From positions 1-59,300 of the forward strand of contig DASSKO010000062.1 in NCBI GenBank assembly GCA_035690425.1: a DNA stretch of 59,300 nt. Direction: 5' to 3'. The notes beneath the pieces are model-generated. The model was not told the origin of the DNA. It saw only the letters and a program-made list of their open reading frames with translations, and did not search any database. Numbering within the stretch: position 1 is the stretch's first letter; the number at the start of each line of letters is the position of its first letter. The translations under genes were made by a program, and so were the position numbers. This document shows positions 48,953 to 56,956 of this stretch, in pieces. The stretch comes from DASSKO01 sp035690425. Its GTDB lineage: Bacteria > Actinomycetota > Actinomycetes > Propionibacteriales > Nocardioidaceae.

Positions 48953-50334
48953 GTGGTCCCCTCGTCGTCGGCGTGGGCCGCCGCGGCAGCGGCCGCAGCG
49001 CGGGGCAGACCGGCAGCGATCCGGTCGAGCACCGCGTCGTCGTGGGCAGCGCCGACGAACCATGCCTCGAAGGCGCTGGGTGGCAGATGCACGCCCTGCT
49101 CGAGCATGGCCTGGAAGAACGCCCGGAAGCGGTGCGTCGCCTGGGCCTGCGCGCCGGTGAAGTCACGGATCCGGGTCACCGGACCGGCTGCCGGGCTGCC
49201 CGCCGAAGTGTCCACAGAGTCATGGACGAAGAAGACGCTGAACATGTTCCCGGCCGAGCCGATGACGTGCGGCACCGACGCCTCGGTCAGGGCGTCGGCG
49301 ACCAGCGCACGCAGCTGCGCGGCGGTGCGGTCGAGGTGGGCGTAGACGTCCTCGGTCGCCAGCCGCAACGTGGTCAGGCCTGCGGTGGCGGCGACCGGGT
49401 TGCCGCTCAGCGTGCCCGCCTGGTAGATCGGGCCGCCAGGCGCGAGCTGGCCCATCAGGTCCGCACGCCCACCCAGCGCGGCGGCCGGAAAGCCGCCGCC
49501 CATCACCTTGCCGAACGTCATCAGGTCGGGCCGCCAGCCCGCGCCGTCGAGGCCGTGGTAGCCGCTGCGGCTCACCCGGAAGCCGGTCATCACCTCGTCG
49601 CTGACCATCAGCGCACCGTGGGCCGCGCAGGTTTCGGACAGGAACCGGTTGAACCCGTCATCGGGTGCGATCACGCCCATGTTGCCTGCCGCGGCCTCTG
49701 TGATCAGGCAGGCGATGCGGTCACCGTGCTCGGCGAACGCAGCCGTCACCGCGTCCCGGTCGTTGTAGGGCAGCACGAGGGTGGCGGCCGTCGCCGCCTC
49801 GGGTACGCCGGGGGTGCCGGGCAGGCCGAACGTGGCCACCCCGGAGCCGGCCGATGCCAGCAGCGCGTCGACGTGGCCGTGGTAGCAGCCGGCGAACTTC
49901 ACCACCAGCTCGCGCCCGGTCACCCCGCGGGCCAGCCGGATGGCGGACATCGTCGCCTCGGTGCCCGAGGAGACGAGTCGCACCTGGTCGACCGGCGTAC
50001 GCGCGACGATCTCCTCGGCCAGCTCCACCTCGGGAACGGCCGGAGCCCCGTACGACGTACCCGCGGCAGCAGCGCGCTGGACCGCTTCGACGACCTCGGG
50101 GTGCGCGTGACCGAGCAGCATCGGCCCCCAGGAGCAGACCAGATCGACCAGGGAGTTGCCGTCGGCGTCGGTGAGGTAGGCGCCCTCGGCGGAGGCGATG
50201 AACCGCGGCGTACCACCCACGGCGCCGAAGGCTCGCACCGGCGAGTTCACCCCGCCGGGCGTCACGGCGTACGCACGCGCGAACAGCGCCTCGGACCGGG
50301 ACGTGTCGACGGCAGCGTGGAGCGGTGAAGTCAC
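48949..50334 (-). CDS. hemL: glutamate-1-semialdehyde 2,1-aminomutase
   Basis: 461 aa, PLP-dependent class III aminotransferase fold. The GSAM features are AVTPGGVNSPVRAFGAVGG, SGTEATMSAIRLARG, KFAGCYHGHVDALL and the PLP lysine in DLMTFGKVMGGGFPAAALGG. It makes 5-aminolevulinate in the C5 haem pathway and heads the operon leading to cytochrome c maturation. GTG 50334 has a good promoter immediately upstream. The C-terminus ends in an alanine run. Confidence 0.95.
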   Translation of the reverse strand: MTSPLHAAVDTSRSEALFARAYAVTPGGVNSPVRAFGAVGGTPRFIASAEGAYLTDADGNSLVDLVCSWGPMLLGHAHPEVVEAVQRAAAAGTSYGAPAVPEVELAEEIVARTPVDQVRLVSSGTEATMSAIRLARGVTGRELVVKFAGCYHGHVDALLASAGSGVATFGLPGTPGVPEAATAATLVLPYNDRDAVTAAFAEHGDRIACLITEAAAGNMGVIAPDDGFNRFLSETCAAHGALMVSDEVMTGFRVSRSGYHGLDGAGWRPDLMTFGKVMGGGFPAAALGGRADLMGQLAPGGPIYQAGTLSGNPVAATAGLTTLRLATEDVYAHLDRTAAQLRALVADALTEASVPHVIGSAGNMFSVFFVHDSVDTSAGSPAAGPVTRIRDFTGAQAQATHRFRAFFQAMLEQGVHLPPSAFEAWFVGAAHDDAVLDRIAAGLPRAAAAAAAAHADDEGTT

Positions 50335-50340
50335 CCAGCC

Positions 50341-50370
50341 ATTGTCACGTGCGGCACCGCCGGCGGCCAA
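50341..50370 (-). promoter_or_regulatory. hemL promoter (-35/-10, leaderless)
   Basis: On the minus strand TTGGCC (50365-50370), an 18-nt spacer and GACAAT (50341-50346) are followed by 6 nt and GTG 50334. The upstream region lies only about 80 bp from the left end of the insertion sequence, so the IS may have displaced any distal control sites. Confidence 0.45.
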
Positions 50371-50403
50371 TTCGGGGTGGTGCCCGCCCCAGGTGGTCCC
50401 CCC

Positions 50404-50432
50404 ACTTGGCACGGTACCTGGCCAAATCGGGA
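50404..50432. repeat. left copy of an imperfect direct repeat flanking the IS
   Basis: This 29-bp stretch matches 51915-51943 at 23 of 29 positions and includes GGTACC and GCCAA. It lies 18 bp outside the left end of the IS. Beside it, GGGAGCTCCC at 50430-50439 is a perfect palindrome. Confidence 0.6.
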
Positions 50433-50450
50433 GCTCCCCAGCGAAATACC

Positions 50451-51891
50451 GGCTCTTCTGACATATCTGTGGGCGGTTTCCGCATGCCCTGAGTGGCGCA
50501 CGCCGTTCCCTGACTAGGTTTCTGAGCTGTCAAGGAACAGAAACTATGAGCAGGAGAACGGCGTGCGTGGTGTCAGCCTATGGCGCGGGTTGGTGGGTCT
50601 GGAACAGACGGCGATCGAGGACGTCGAGTTGGAGCCGGTTGCCGCGGGCAGAGCGGGTGCCCTGGTGGTGCATGTGCGGCCGATGGCGCGTCGGCGTGGC
50701 CGCTGCGGTGTGTGTCGACGCCGTTGCCCGGGCTATGACGACGGCGCTGGTCGCAGGCGGTGGCGGAGTCTGGACCAGGGCACCACGGTCACGTTCTTGG
50801 AGGCTGACGCGCCTCGGGTGGACTGCGCCGAGCATGGGGTGGTGGTCGCCCATGTGCCGTGGGCTCGCCACGGCGCGGGGCATACCCACGCCTTCGACCA
50901 GCAGGTGGCGTGGTTGGCGGTGCGGACGTCGAAGTCGGCGGTGTGTGAGCTGATGCGGGTGGCGTGGCGCACGGTGGGCGCGATCATCGAGCGGGTCTGG
51001 GCTGATTTCGACGCGGCCGTCGACCGGCTGGCCGGGTTGCGTCGGATCGGTGTGGACGAGGTCTCCTACAAGCGTGGGCAGAAGTTCTTGATGGTGGTGG
51101 TCGACCATGACACCGGCCGGCTGGTGTGGGCCGCAGAGGGCCGGACGAAGGCGACGTTGCGGCGGTTCTTCGATCTGCTCGGCGAGGACCGTTGCGCCCA
51201 GATCACCCATGTCTCGGCCGATGGGGCGGGATGGATCACCGAGGTGGCCGCCGAACGCTGCCCTCAGGCGGTGCGCTGCGCCGACCCGTTCCACGTGGTG
51301 AAGTGGGCCAATGAGGCGCTCAGCCGGGTCCGCATCGACGCCTGGAACGAGGCCCGCGCGCTGGCCCGCACCGAGCCCAGGCTGGCCGGGTGGGCCGGCC
51401 ACCACCAGCCCACCCCGGGCCGGGACAGGGCGCGGAAGCTGAAGGGTTCGCGGTTCGCGCTGTGGAAGAACCCCGAGAACCTCACCGACAAACAGCAGAC
51501 CAAGCTGGCGTGGATCGCTACCAGCGACCCACGGCTGTACCGGGCCTATCTGCTCAAGGAGGGGCTGCGGCTGATCTTTCGGATGCCGCACGACGAAGCA
51601 GTACCCGCCCTGGACCGGTGGATCAGCTGGGCCCGGCGCTGCCGGGTACCCGCCTTCGTGGACCTGGCACGACGCATCGTCAACCACAAGGACCAGATCC
51701 TCGCCGCGATCGAGCACGGCCTTTCCAACGGGCCGGTCGAGTCGGTCAACACCAAGATCCGCCTACTCACCCGTGTCGCCTTCGGCTTCAAGTCAGCCCA
51801 CGCACTGATCGCACTCGCCATGCTCAACCTCGGCGGCTACCAGCCCAGCCTCCCCCGGCCGATCCTGACCCACAGATCAGTCAGAAGAGTC
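50451..51891 (+). mobile_element. ISL3-family insertion sequence
   Basis: A 1441-bp element bounded by 23-bp imperfect terminal inverted repeats: GGCTCTTCTGACATATCTGTGGG at 50451-50473 (listed as positions; core CTCTTCTGAC) and its counterpart at 51869-51891, 20 of 23 matching. The GGCTCTTC-type end is characteristic of ISL3. It holds one transposase gene. The expected 8-bp target duplication is not perfect: GAAATACC on the left against GAAATTTG on the right. It sits between the hemL promoter and the end of the molybdopterin oxidoreductase gene. Confidence 0.88.
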
Positions 51892-51900
51892 GAAATTTGA
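50563..51900 (+). CDS. ISL3-family transposase
   Basis: 445 aa. The N-terminal zinc-finger-like segment (CGVCRRRCPGYD and a later CAEHG) is followed by a helix-turn-helix region and the DDE core: GVDEVSYKRGQKFLMVVVD, VSADGAGWITEV, and the glutamate in GPVESVNTKIRLLTRVAFG. GTG 50563 has AGGAG 6 nt upstream. The frame appears intact. The stop codon (51898-51900) lies 7 bp beyond the terminal inverted repeat, so the last residues are encoded by the repeat and by flanking DNA. Confidence 0.93.
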   Translation: MRGVSLWRGLVGLEQTAIEDVELEPVAAGRAGALVVHVRPMARRRGRCGVCRRRCPGYDDGAGRRRWRSLDQGTTVTFLEADAPRVDCAEHGVVVAHVPWARHGAGHTHAFDQQVAWLAVRTSKSAVCELMRVAWRTVGAIIERVWADFDAAVDRLAGLRRIGVDEVSYKRGQKFLMVVVDHDTGRLVWAAEGRTKATLRRFFDLLGEDRCAQITHVSADGAGWITEVAAERCPQAVRCADPFHVVKWANEALSRVRIDAWNEARALARTEPRLAGWAGHHQPTPGRDRARKLKGSRFALWKNPENLTDKQQTKLAWIATSDPRLYRAYLLKEGLRLIFRMPHDEAVPALDRWISWARRCRVPAFVDLARRIVNHKDQILAAIEHGLSNGPVESVNTKIRLLTRVAFGFKSAHALIALAMLNLGGYQPSLPRPILTHRSVRRVEI

Positions 51901-51914
51901 CGAGGGAACTCCGC

Positions 51915-51943
51915 ACTTGACTGGGTACCTTGCCAATTCGGGG
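51915..51943. repeat. right copy of an imperfect direct repeat flanking the IS
   Basis: It matches the left copy at 50404-50432 at 23 of 29 positions and begins 24 bp outside the right end of the IS. It is just downstream of the molybdopterin oxidoreductase stop. Confidence 0.6.
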
Positions 51944-51963
51944 CCGGCGGGCGGGCGGTCGGG

Positions 51964-53502
51964 CTACTCGACGAAGACGTCGATCGTGTGCCACCCGGTG
52001 GCGCCGTCGGGGATCACCCCTTGCTCCTCGGATGTCTGTGTCTCGCCGACGCGGTTGGTCGCACGTACGGTCAGCGTGTGCTCGCCCGGCTCGGCATCCC
52101 ACACCCAGGCCCACTGCCGCCAGGTGTCGACGTTGGGCACCTCCGCCAACCTGGCCTCCGCCCACGGGCCGTCGTCGACCTGCACCTCGACCCGTGCGAT
52201 CCCGGTGTGCTGGTCCCACGCGACGCCGCCAACCGGCACCCGGCCGGCGCTGACCGTCGAGCCGCGCCGTGGCACCTCGATCCTCGACTGGGTCTTGATC
52301 GGCCCCCGCTCCGCCCATCCGCGCGCGGTCCAGAACGCCGTGATCTCTTCGAACCGCGTCACCTCGAGGTCGACCACCCACTTGGTCGCCGACACGAACC
52401 CGTAGAGCCCCGGGACGACCATCCGGACCGGGAAGCCGTGCTCGATCGGCAGCGGTTCGCCGTTCATGCCGACCGCGAGCAGTGAGTTGCGGTTGTCGGT
52501 GAGCACTCGCAGCGGGGTGCTGCACGTCCACCCGTCGACCGACGTCTGCAGGACGGAGTCGGCCTCAGGGCGCACCCCGGCCTCAGCCAGCAGATCAGCC
52601 ACGGGTACGCCACTCCAGTACGCGTTGCCGATCAGGGAGCCGCCGACCTCGTTGGATACACAGGCCAGGGTGATCCAGGCGCTGGTCAGGCCACGGGCGA
52701 CGAGATCGTCGTACCCGAGCTCGATCTCGCGGTCCACCAGCCCGTGGATGCGCAGCCGCCAGTCGCCGGGCGTGACCTCGGGGACGGCGAGCGCGGTGTC
52801 GATGCGGTAGAACGCGCCGTTGGGTGTCTGCCAGGGGCCGACACCCGGAACGTCGACGGCGACGCCTTCGGGCACCACGGGTTCAGGCAACGGCAGCGAG
52901 ACGAATCGGCGGGCATCCTCCACGGCTCGTCTGCCCGCGCCCAGGGCCCGGCCCGCACCGGCCAGCACCACCGCGCCCACGGCGACCAGCCCGGTGCGCT
53001 GCAGAAACGCCCGGCGGCTGATGTCGGCACGCTGCGCGCCCTGCGCGGACCTGTCGCCGGTCAGCAGGCTGTGCAGCCAGCTGAGCAGCAGCACCGAGAC
53101 GACCACGGCGGCCGCGGCGGGGAACACGTCGGCCGTGCCGGCGTCGGCCGGTGCGAGCGCGGCCCACCCGGCGACGACGCCGAGCAGGGTGAGCAGGGCA
53201 CCGCCGAGGAGCAACCGCCGCAGGCTGAGCACACCGGCGACCGCCCCGAGCACGAGCGCACCGATGACGGTGCCGACGACCAGCAGCGGCTTGTCGGCCT
53301 TGCCGACGGCCTGGATCGCGGCCTCCGCCACGCTGCCCGGCGTGACCCCGATGATGCCCTCACCCACCGACAGCACCGGAGAGGCGCCCAGGCTGAAGAA
53401 CCCGGCCACGACCTCTGCTGCGGCGAGCCCGCCGGCCGCGCTGACGGCACCGGCGAGCGCTGCGAGCCACCGTCTGCCAGTGACGTCTCCATTGCTATCC
53501 AC
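51964..53502 (-). CDS. membrane-anchored molybdopterin-dependent oxidoreductase (sulfite oxidase family)
   Basis: 512 aa. Residues 10-145 contain four predicted helices. A Tat-like motif ISRRAFLQRT (161-170) with a further hydrophobic segment precedes the catalytic domain. The Mo-cofactor domain has the ligating cysteine at about residue 281 (LACVSNEVGGSLIGN) and GFPVRMVVPGLYGF. The C-terminal ~115 residues are the Mo-co dimerisation Ig-like domain. The enzyme domain should face outside. The substrate is unknown; sulfite or a related oxyanion is only a family-level guess. GTG 53502 was chosen over a longer frame. Confidence 0.88.
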   Translation of the reverse strand: MDSNGDVTGRRWLAALAGAVSAAGGLAAAEVVAGFFSLGASPVLSVGEGIIGVTPGSVAEAAIQAVGKADKPLLVVGTVIGALVLGAVAGVLSLRRLLLGGALLTLLGVVAGWAALAPADAGTADVFPAAAAVVVSVLLLSWLHSLLTGDRSAQGAQRADISRRAFLQRTGLVAVGAVVLAGAGRALGAGRRAVEDARRFVSLPLPEPVVPEGVAVDVPGVGPWQTPNGAFYRIDTALAVPEVTPGDWRLRIHGLVDREIELGYDDLVARGLTSAWITLACVSNEVGGSLIGNAYWSGVPVADLLAEAGVRPEADSVLQTSVDGWTCSTPLRVLTDNRNSLLAVGMNGEPLPIEHGFPVRMVVPGLYGFVSATKWVVDLEVTRFEEITAFWTARGWAERGPIKTQSRIEVPRRGSTVSAGRVPVGGVAWDQHTGIARVEVQVDDGPWAEARLAEVPNVDTWRQWAWVWDAEPGEHTLTVRATNRVGETQTSEEQGVIPDGATGWHTIDVFVE

Positions 53503-53592
53503 GCCTCGATCCTCCCCCGCAGAGGCGCTCGAATCACGGGCGAACAGCACTGGTTATCGCATCGTCACATCCGCATCCGACGCATTCTGGGG

Positions 53593-53598
53593 CATGAT
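53593..53598 (+). promoter_or_regulatory. -10 element of ispF (leaderless)
   Basis: CATGAT, 8 nt, then ATG 53607. The 8-nt spacer is AG-rich (CGAGGGCA), so a short ribosome-binding site is an alternative reading. Confidence 0.35.
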
Positions 53599-53606
53599 CG
53601 AGGGCA

Positions 53607-54092
53607 ATGAGCACCACACCGAGCTTCCGTACCGGCATCGGCGTCGACGTCCATCGGTTCACCGCCGAGCGGCCGATGTGGCTGGCCGGGCTGGAGTGGC
53701 CCGACGAGGCCGCCGGTCTGAGCGGGCACTCCGACGCGGACGTCGCGTGCCACGCTGCCTGCGACGCCCTGCTTTCTGCCAGCGGCCTCGGTGACCTCGG
53801 GAGCAACTTCGGCACCGACGAGCCCGCCTGGTCGGGCGCCAGCGGGGCCGCTCTGCTCGGGGAGACGGTGCGGCGGGTGCGCGATGCCGGGTACACGGTG
53901 GGCAATGTCGCGGTGCAGGTGATCGGCAACCGGCCGAGGCTCGGTGACCGGCGTGCAGAGGCCGAGGAGGTCTTGACCGCGCTCGTCGGCGCCCCGGTCT
54001 CGATCAGCGCCACCACGGCCGACGGCCTGGGCCTCACCGGCCGCGGCGAGGGGGTCGCGGCGATCGCGACCGCCCTGGTCACCCGCGCCTGA
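53607..54092 (+). CDS. ispF: 2-C-methyl-D-erythritol 2,4-cyclodiphosphate synthase
   Basis: 161 aa. The metal-binding IGVDVHRF, LSGHSDADVACHAACDALL and the C-terminal ATTADGLGLTGRGEGVAAIA define IspF. It forms MEcPP in the MEP isoprenoid pathway, upstream of the quinone tail. It is convergent with ispD, with a repeat-bearing gap of 137 bp. Confidence 0.95.
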   Translation: MSTTPSFRTGIGVDVHRFTAERPMWLAGLEWPDEAAGLSGHSDADVACHAACDALLSASGLGDLGSNFGTDEPAWSGASGAALLGETVRRVRDAGYTVGNVAVQVIGNRPRLGDRRAEAEEVLTALVGAPVSISATTADGLGLTGRGEGVAAIATALVTRA

Positions 54093-54122
54093 CTGCCTCC
54101 TTCGTCCCGCGGAGGGGTAGAA

Positions 54123-54221
54123 CCGCGATCTCGCGCCGAGGGGACCGGGGGCAAAACTGCGATCTCGCGCCGAGGGTGGCTGGTGAGGAGCTCTCACGCC
54201 GGGATCGCAGGTTTGCTCGTG
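54123..54221. repeat. REP-like element between ispF and ispD
   Basis: GCGATCTCGCGCCGAG occurs at 54125-54140 and again at 54159-54174, followed by an inverted arm GGGATCGCAGG at 54201-54211. The right flank 54203-54221 matches 17 of 19 bases with 8531-8549 inside nuoC2. The paired arms could act as a bidirectional terminator for the convergent genes. Confidence 0.7.
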
Positions 54222-54229
54222 TTCGGGCC

Positions 54230-54955
54230 TCAGCCCCTGCCGCGCAGGACGGACTCGGCGACGGCGAGGTCGAAGGCGTGGGTGATCTTGAACGCCTCCG
54301 CGTGACCGTCGACGACGCGCACGGTCAGTCCGAGCTCCTCGACCATGCCGGCGTCGTCGGTCGCCACGCTCGTGGTCTCGGCATGCGCGCGCTGCAACGC
54401 CGTACGCGAGAATCCCTGCGGGGTCTGCGCCGCCCGTAGCGCGGAGCGGTCGACGGTCTCGACGACCTCGTCGCCCCTGACCCGCTTGATCGTGTCGGTC
54501 ACCGCGAGCACGGGTACGACGGCGGGGGCGCCGGCACGCACCGCCGCCACGACCCGGGCGACGACCTCCGCAGGCACCAGCGGCCGTGCGGCGTCGTGCA
54601 CGAGCACCACGTCGGTGTCGGGGTCCACCGCACGCAGGCCGGCAGCCACCGACTCCCGCCGAGAGGAGCCACCTGCGACCACCCGCAGTTGCGAGGCGTG
54701 GCTGCTCGGGTCGACGCGCCCACCTGTCGCCGCGAGCACGCCGCCGTCCTCGAGGAGGCGGCGGACGTCGTCGACCCGGTCCGCTGCGACGACGACGACC
54801 AGTTGGTCGACCTCGTGCGTGGACACCAACGACCGCACGGCATGCGCCAGCAGCGGCTCACCGGCGAGCTCGCGCATCGCCTTGGGCGCGCCCGGCCCCA
54901 TCCGCACCCCGAGGCCGGCGGCGGGGATGATCGCGGCAACAGGCACGCCGTACAC
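54230..54955 (-). CDS. ispD: 2-C-methyl-D-erythritol 4-phosphate cytidylyltransferase
   Basis: 241 aa. The nucleotide-binding AAIIPAAGLGVRMGPGAPKAM, VLVHDAARPLVPAEVV and AAQTPQGFSRTAL are standard IspD motifs. It makes CDP-ME in the MEP pathway. GTG 54955 is used; GTG 54946 (238 aa) starts nearer the first strand and is equally possible. It lies downstream of carD on the same strand, after a strong terminator. Confidence 0.94.
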   Translation of the reverse strand: MYGVPVAAIIPAAGLGVRMGPGAPKAMRELAGEPLLAHAVRSLVSTHEVDQLVVVVAADRVDDVRRLLEDGGVLAATGGRVDPSSHASQLRVVAGGSSRRESVAAGLRAVDPDTDVVLVHDAARPLVPAEVVARVVAAVRAGAPAVVPVLAVTDTIKRVRGDEVVETVDRSALRAAQTPQGFSRTALQRAHAETTSVATDDAGMVEELGLTVRVVDGHAEAFKITHAFDLAVAESVLRGRG

Positions 54956-55006
54956 CTATCACGCCGCCGGGAGCGATCGGCACACCGATCGGCGCGGACA
55001 GAAGAA

Positions 55007-55031
55007 GGCCCCCGGTGGATTACCGGGGGCC
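55007..55031 (-). terminator. rho-independent terminator after carD
   Basis: GGCCCCCGGT and its complement (55007-55016 and 55022-55031) enclose a 5-nt loop. On the minus strand the stem is followed by TTCTTC. It starts 7 bp after the carD stop. Confidence 0.85.
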
Positions 55032-55037
55032 GAGGCG

Positions 55038-55523
55038 TCAGGAAGCCAGAACCTCGTCGAGGAGGGTCTCCGCCTTGTCCTCGTTGGTCTTCTCGCACAG
55101 GGCCAGCTCGGAGACCAGGATCTGGCGCGCCTTGGCGAGCATCCGCTTCTCCCCTGCCGACAGACCGCGCTCCCGCTCTCGACGCCACAGGTCGCGGACT
55201 ACCTCCGCCACCTTCATGACGTCACCGGAGTGCAGCTTCTCCAGGTTGGCCTTGTAACGACGCGACCAGTTCGTGGGCTCTTCGGTGTGCTCAGCTCGCA
55301 GCACGTCGAAGACACGATCGAGGCCGTCCCGGTCCACGACGTCGCGCACGCCGACCAGGTCGAGGTTGCACGCGGGAACGCGCACGACGAGGTCGTTCTG
55401 CGCGACGATGCGCAGCACCAGGTAGGTCTTGTCTTCGCCCTTGATCTGACGAGTTTCGATGTCCTCGATCACGGCGGCCCCATGATTGGGGTAAACCACC
55501 GTCTCTCCGACTGTGAAGGTCAT
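55038..55523 (-). CDS. carD: CarD-family RNA polymerase-binding regulator
   Basis: 161 aa. The N-terminal RNAP-interaction (Tudor-like) domain is GETVVYPNHGAAVIEDIETR through about residue 60. The C-terminal helical DNA-binding part includes EEPTNWSRRYKANLEKL with the key tryptophan, and LWRRERERGLSAGEKRML. In mycobacteria CarD stabilises open promoter complexes, notably at rRNA promoters. The start is ATG 55523. The order ispF-ispD-carD-lpqE matches that in mycobacteria. It has its own terminator. Confidence 0.95.
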   Translation of the reverse strand: MTFTVGETVVYPNHGAAVIEDIETRQIKGEDKTYLVLRIVAQNDLVVRVPACNLDLVGVRDVVDRDGLDRVFDVLRAEHTEEPTNWSRRYKANLEKLHSGDVMKVAEVVRDLWRRERERGLSAGEKRMLAKARQILVSELALCEKTNEDKAETLLDEVLAS

Positions 55524-55780
55524 GTGTCAAGTACCCCTTTCCAGGAGACCAGGATACCACGTGCGCAGCGTCACTCCCTCGGCGTTTACGCAGGTCAGAC
55601 GGCAAGTGGGGGTTGACAAACAGGCGCTGTCCATGCAGTCGGCGGGCATTTCCCCACCCGCAGGTCGCCGACCCGGACGCCATCCTGGTGACACCCGCAC
55701 GCGAAGGGGTCGATAGTCTGTGGCCGGTTAGCCCTGAGCTGGTTGCTCAGTCCGGCACAAACAACCTGCGAGGACCAGAC

Positions 55781-56275
55781 GTGCAGCACCTCACCAATCG
55801 ACTTCGTCGCGGCGCCGCAGCGCTCGCGGTCGCCGCAGCCCTGCCGGTGTTGTCGGGTTGTGCATCCAACTTCGACAGCCAGGTGCAACAGCCCTACACG
55901 CCCGGCATCGGCGTCTACGACAAGAGCGGCACCGCGCAGGGTTTCAACATGGTCATCGTGGCCAATGGTGAGGGCAGCGGCACCCTGGTGGCGACGATGC
56001 TCAACGAGGGCGAGGAGACCGATACGTTGACCGGCGTCGAGGTGGAGACCGAAGGCGACCGCACGATCGCGGCCGAGCTGACCGAGGAGGTCAAACTTCC
56101 GCCGGAGCAGTTGGTGCAGCTGCACGAGTCGCAGGCGGTGACGTTCTCGGGCGAAGGCATGCGGCCCGGATGGTTCGTCGAGCTCACGCTGGAGTTCGCG
56201 ACCGGCGAACCGATCGTGCGCCGGGTCCCGATCGAGTCACACACCGGCCCCTACGCCGAGATCATCATCCCCTGA
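55781..56275 (+). CDS. LpqE-like putative lipoprotein
   Basis: 164 aa. Signal peptide RRGAAALAVAAALPVLSGCA has the lipobox LSGC (cysteine at about residue 27). The mature part is a single beta-rich domain with FNMVIVANGEGSGTLVATML and the C-terminal PIVRRVPIESHTGPYAEI. Placement beside carD and ispD is that of mycobacterial LpqE; the function of that family is not established. GTG 55781 has GAGGA upstream. The 257-bp gap before it may hold GATAGT (55712-55717) with GTGACA (55688-55693), a weak promoter. Confidence 0.75.
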   Translation: MQHLTNRLRRGAAALAVAAALPVLSGCASNFDSQVQQPYTPGIGVYDKSGTAQGFNMVIVANGEGSGTLVATMLNEGEETDTLTGVEVETEGDRTIAAELTEEVKLPPEQLVQLHESQAVTFSGEGMRPGWFVELTLEFATGEPIVRRVPIESHTGPYAEIIIP

Positions 56276-56278
56276 GAC

Positions 56279-56956
56279 TCACCCCTGGTACTTGTAGCCG
56301 AGCCCGCGCACGGTGACCAGATAGCGCGGTTCGGCCGGGTCTGGCTCGACCTTGGCCCGCAGCCGCTTCACGTGTACGTCGAGGGTCTTGGTGTCGCCGA
56401 CGTAGTCAGCACCCCACACCCGGTCGATGAGCTGTCCACGGGTCAGCACCCGGCCGGAGTTGCGCAGGAACATCTCCAGCAGCTCGAACTCCCGCAGCGG
56501 CAGGCTGACCTCGTCGCCGTCGACGGTGACGACGTGCCGCTCGACGTCCATCCGCACCCGGCCAGCCTCCAGTGTCGACGGGGCGGGGTCGGCCTCCTGC
56601 CCCCGGCGAAGCACGGCACGGATGCGCGCGACGAGCTCACGGGGCGAGTACGGCTTGGTGACGTAGTCGTCGGCTCCGAGCTCGAGGCCGACGATCTTGT
56701 CCACCTCGGTGTCCTTCGCGCTGACCATGATCACCGGCACCGACGACATCTGCCGCAGCTGCCGGCAGACCTCGGTGCCGGGCAGCCCCGGCAGCATCAG
56801 GTCGAGCAGAACGATGTCGGCACCGGATCGCTCGAAGTCGGCCAACGCCTTCGGGCCGGTAGCGGCGGTGGACACCTCGAAGCCCTCCTTGCGCAGCACG
56901 TAGGTCAGGGCGTCGCGGTAGCTCTCCTCGTCCTCGACGACCAGGACTCGGGTCAT
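56279..56956 (-). CDS. regX3: two-component response regulator RegX3-like
   Basis: 225 aa, OmpR/PhoB class. The receiver domain has VVEDEESYRDAL, the phosphorylated Asp in VLLDLMLPGLPG, and the lysine in YVTKPYSPREL. The winged-helix output has LPLREFELLEMFLRNSGRVLTRGQLIDRVWG (pieces) and DVHVKRLRAKVEPDP. Paired with SenX3 it controls phosphate-starvation genes in actinobacteria. ATG 56956 overlaps the senX3 stop (ATGA). Confidence 0.93.
   Translation of the reverse strand: MTRVLVVEDEESYRDALTYVLRKEGFEVSTAATGPKALADFERSGADIVLLDLMLPGLPGTEVCRQLRQMSSVPVIMVSAKDTEVDKIVGLELGADDYVTKPYSPRELVARIRAVLRRGQEADPAPSTLEAGRVRMDVERHVVTVDGDEVSLPLREFELLEMFLRNSGRVLTRGQLIDRVWGADYVGDTKTLDVHVKRLRAKVEPDPAEPRYLVTVRGLGYKYQG

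Noticed and set aside
55613..55640. TTGACA at 55613-55618 as a strong promoter for the LpqE-like gene
   Set aside because: No -10-like sequence follows at 16-19 nt, and the start codon is more than 160 bp away.
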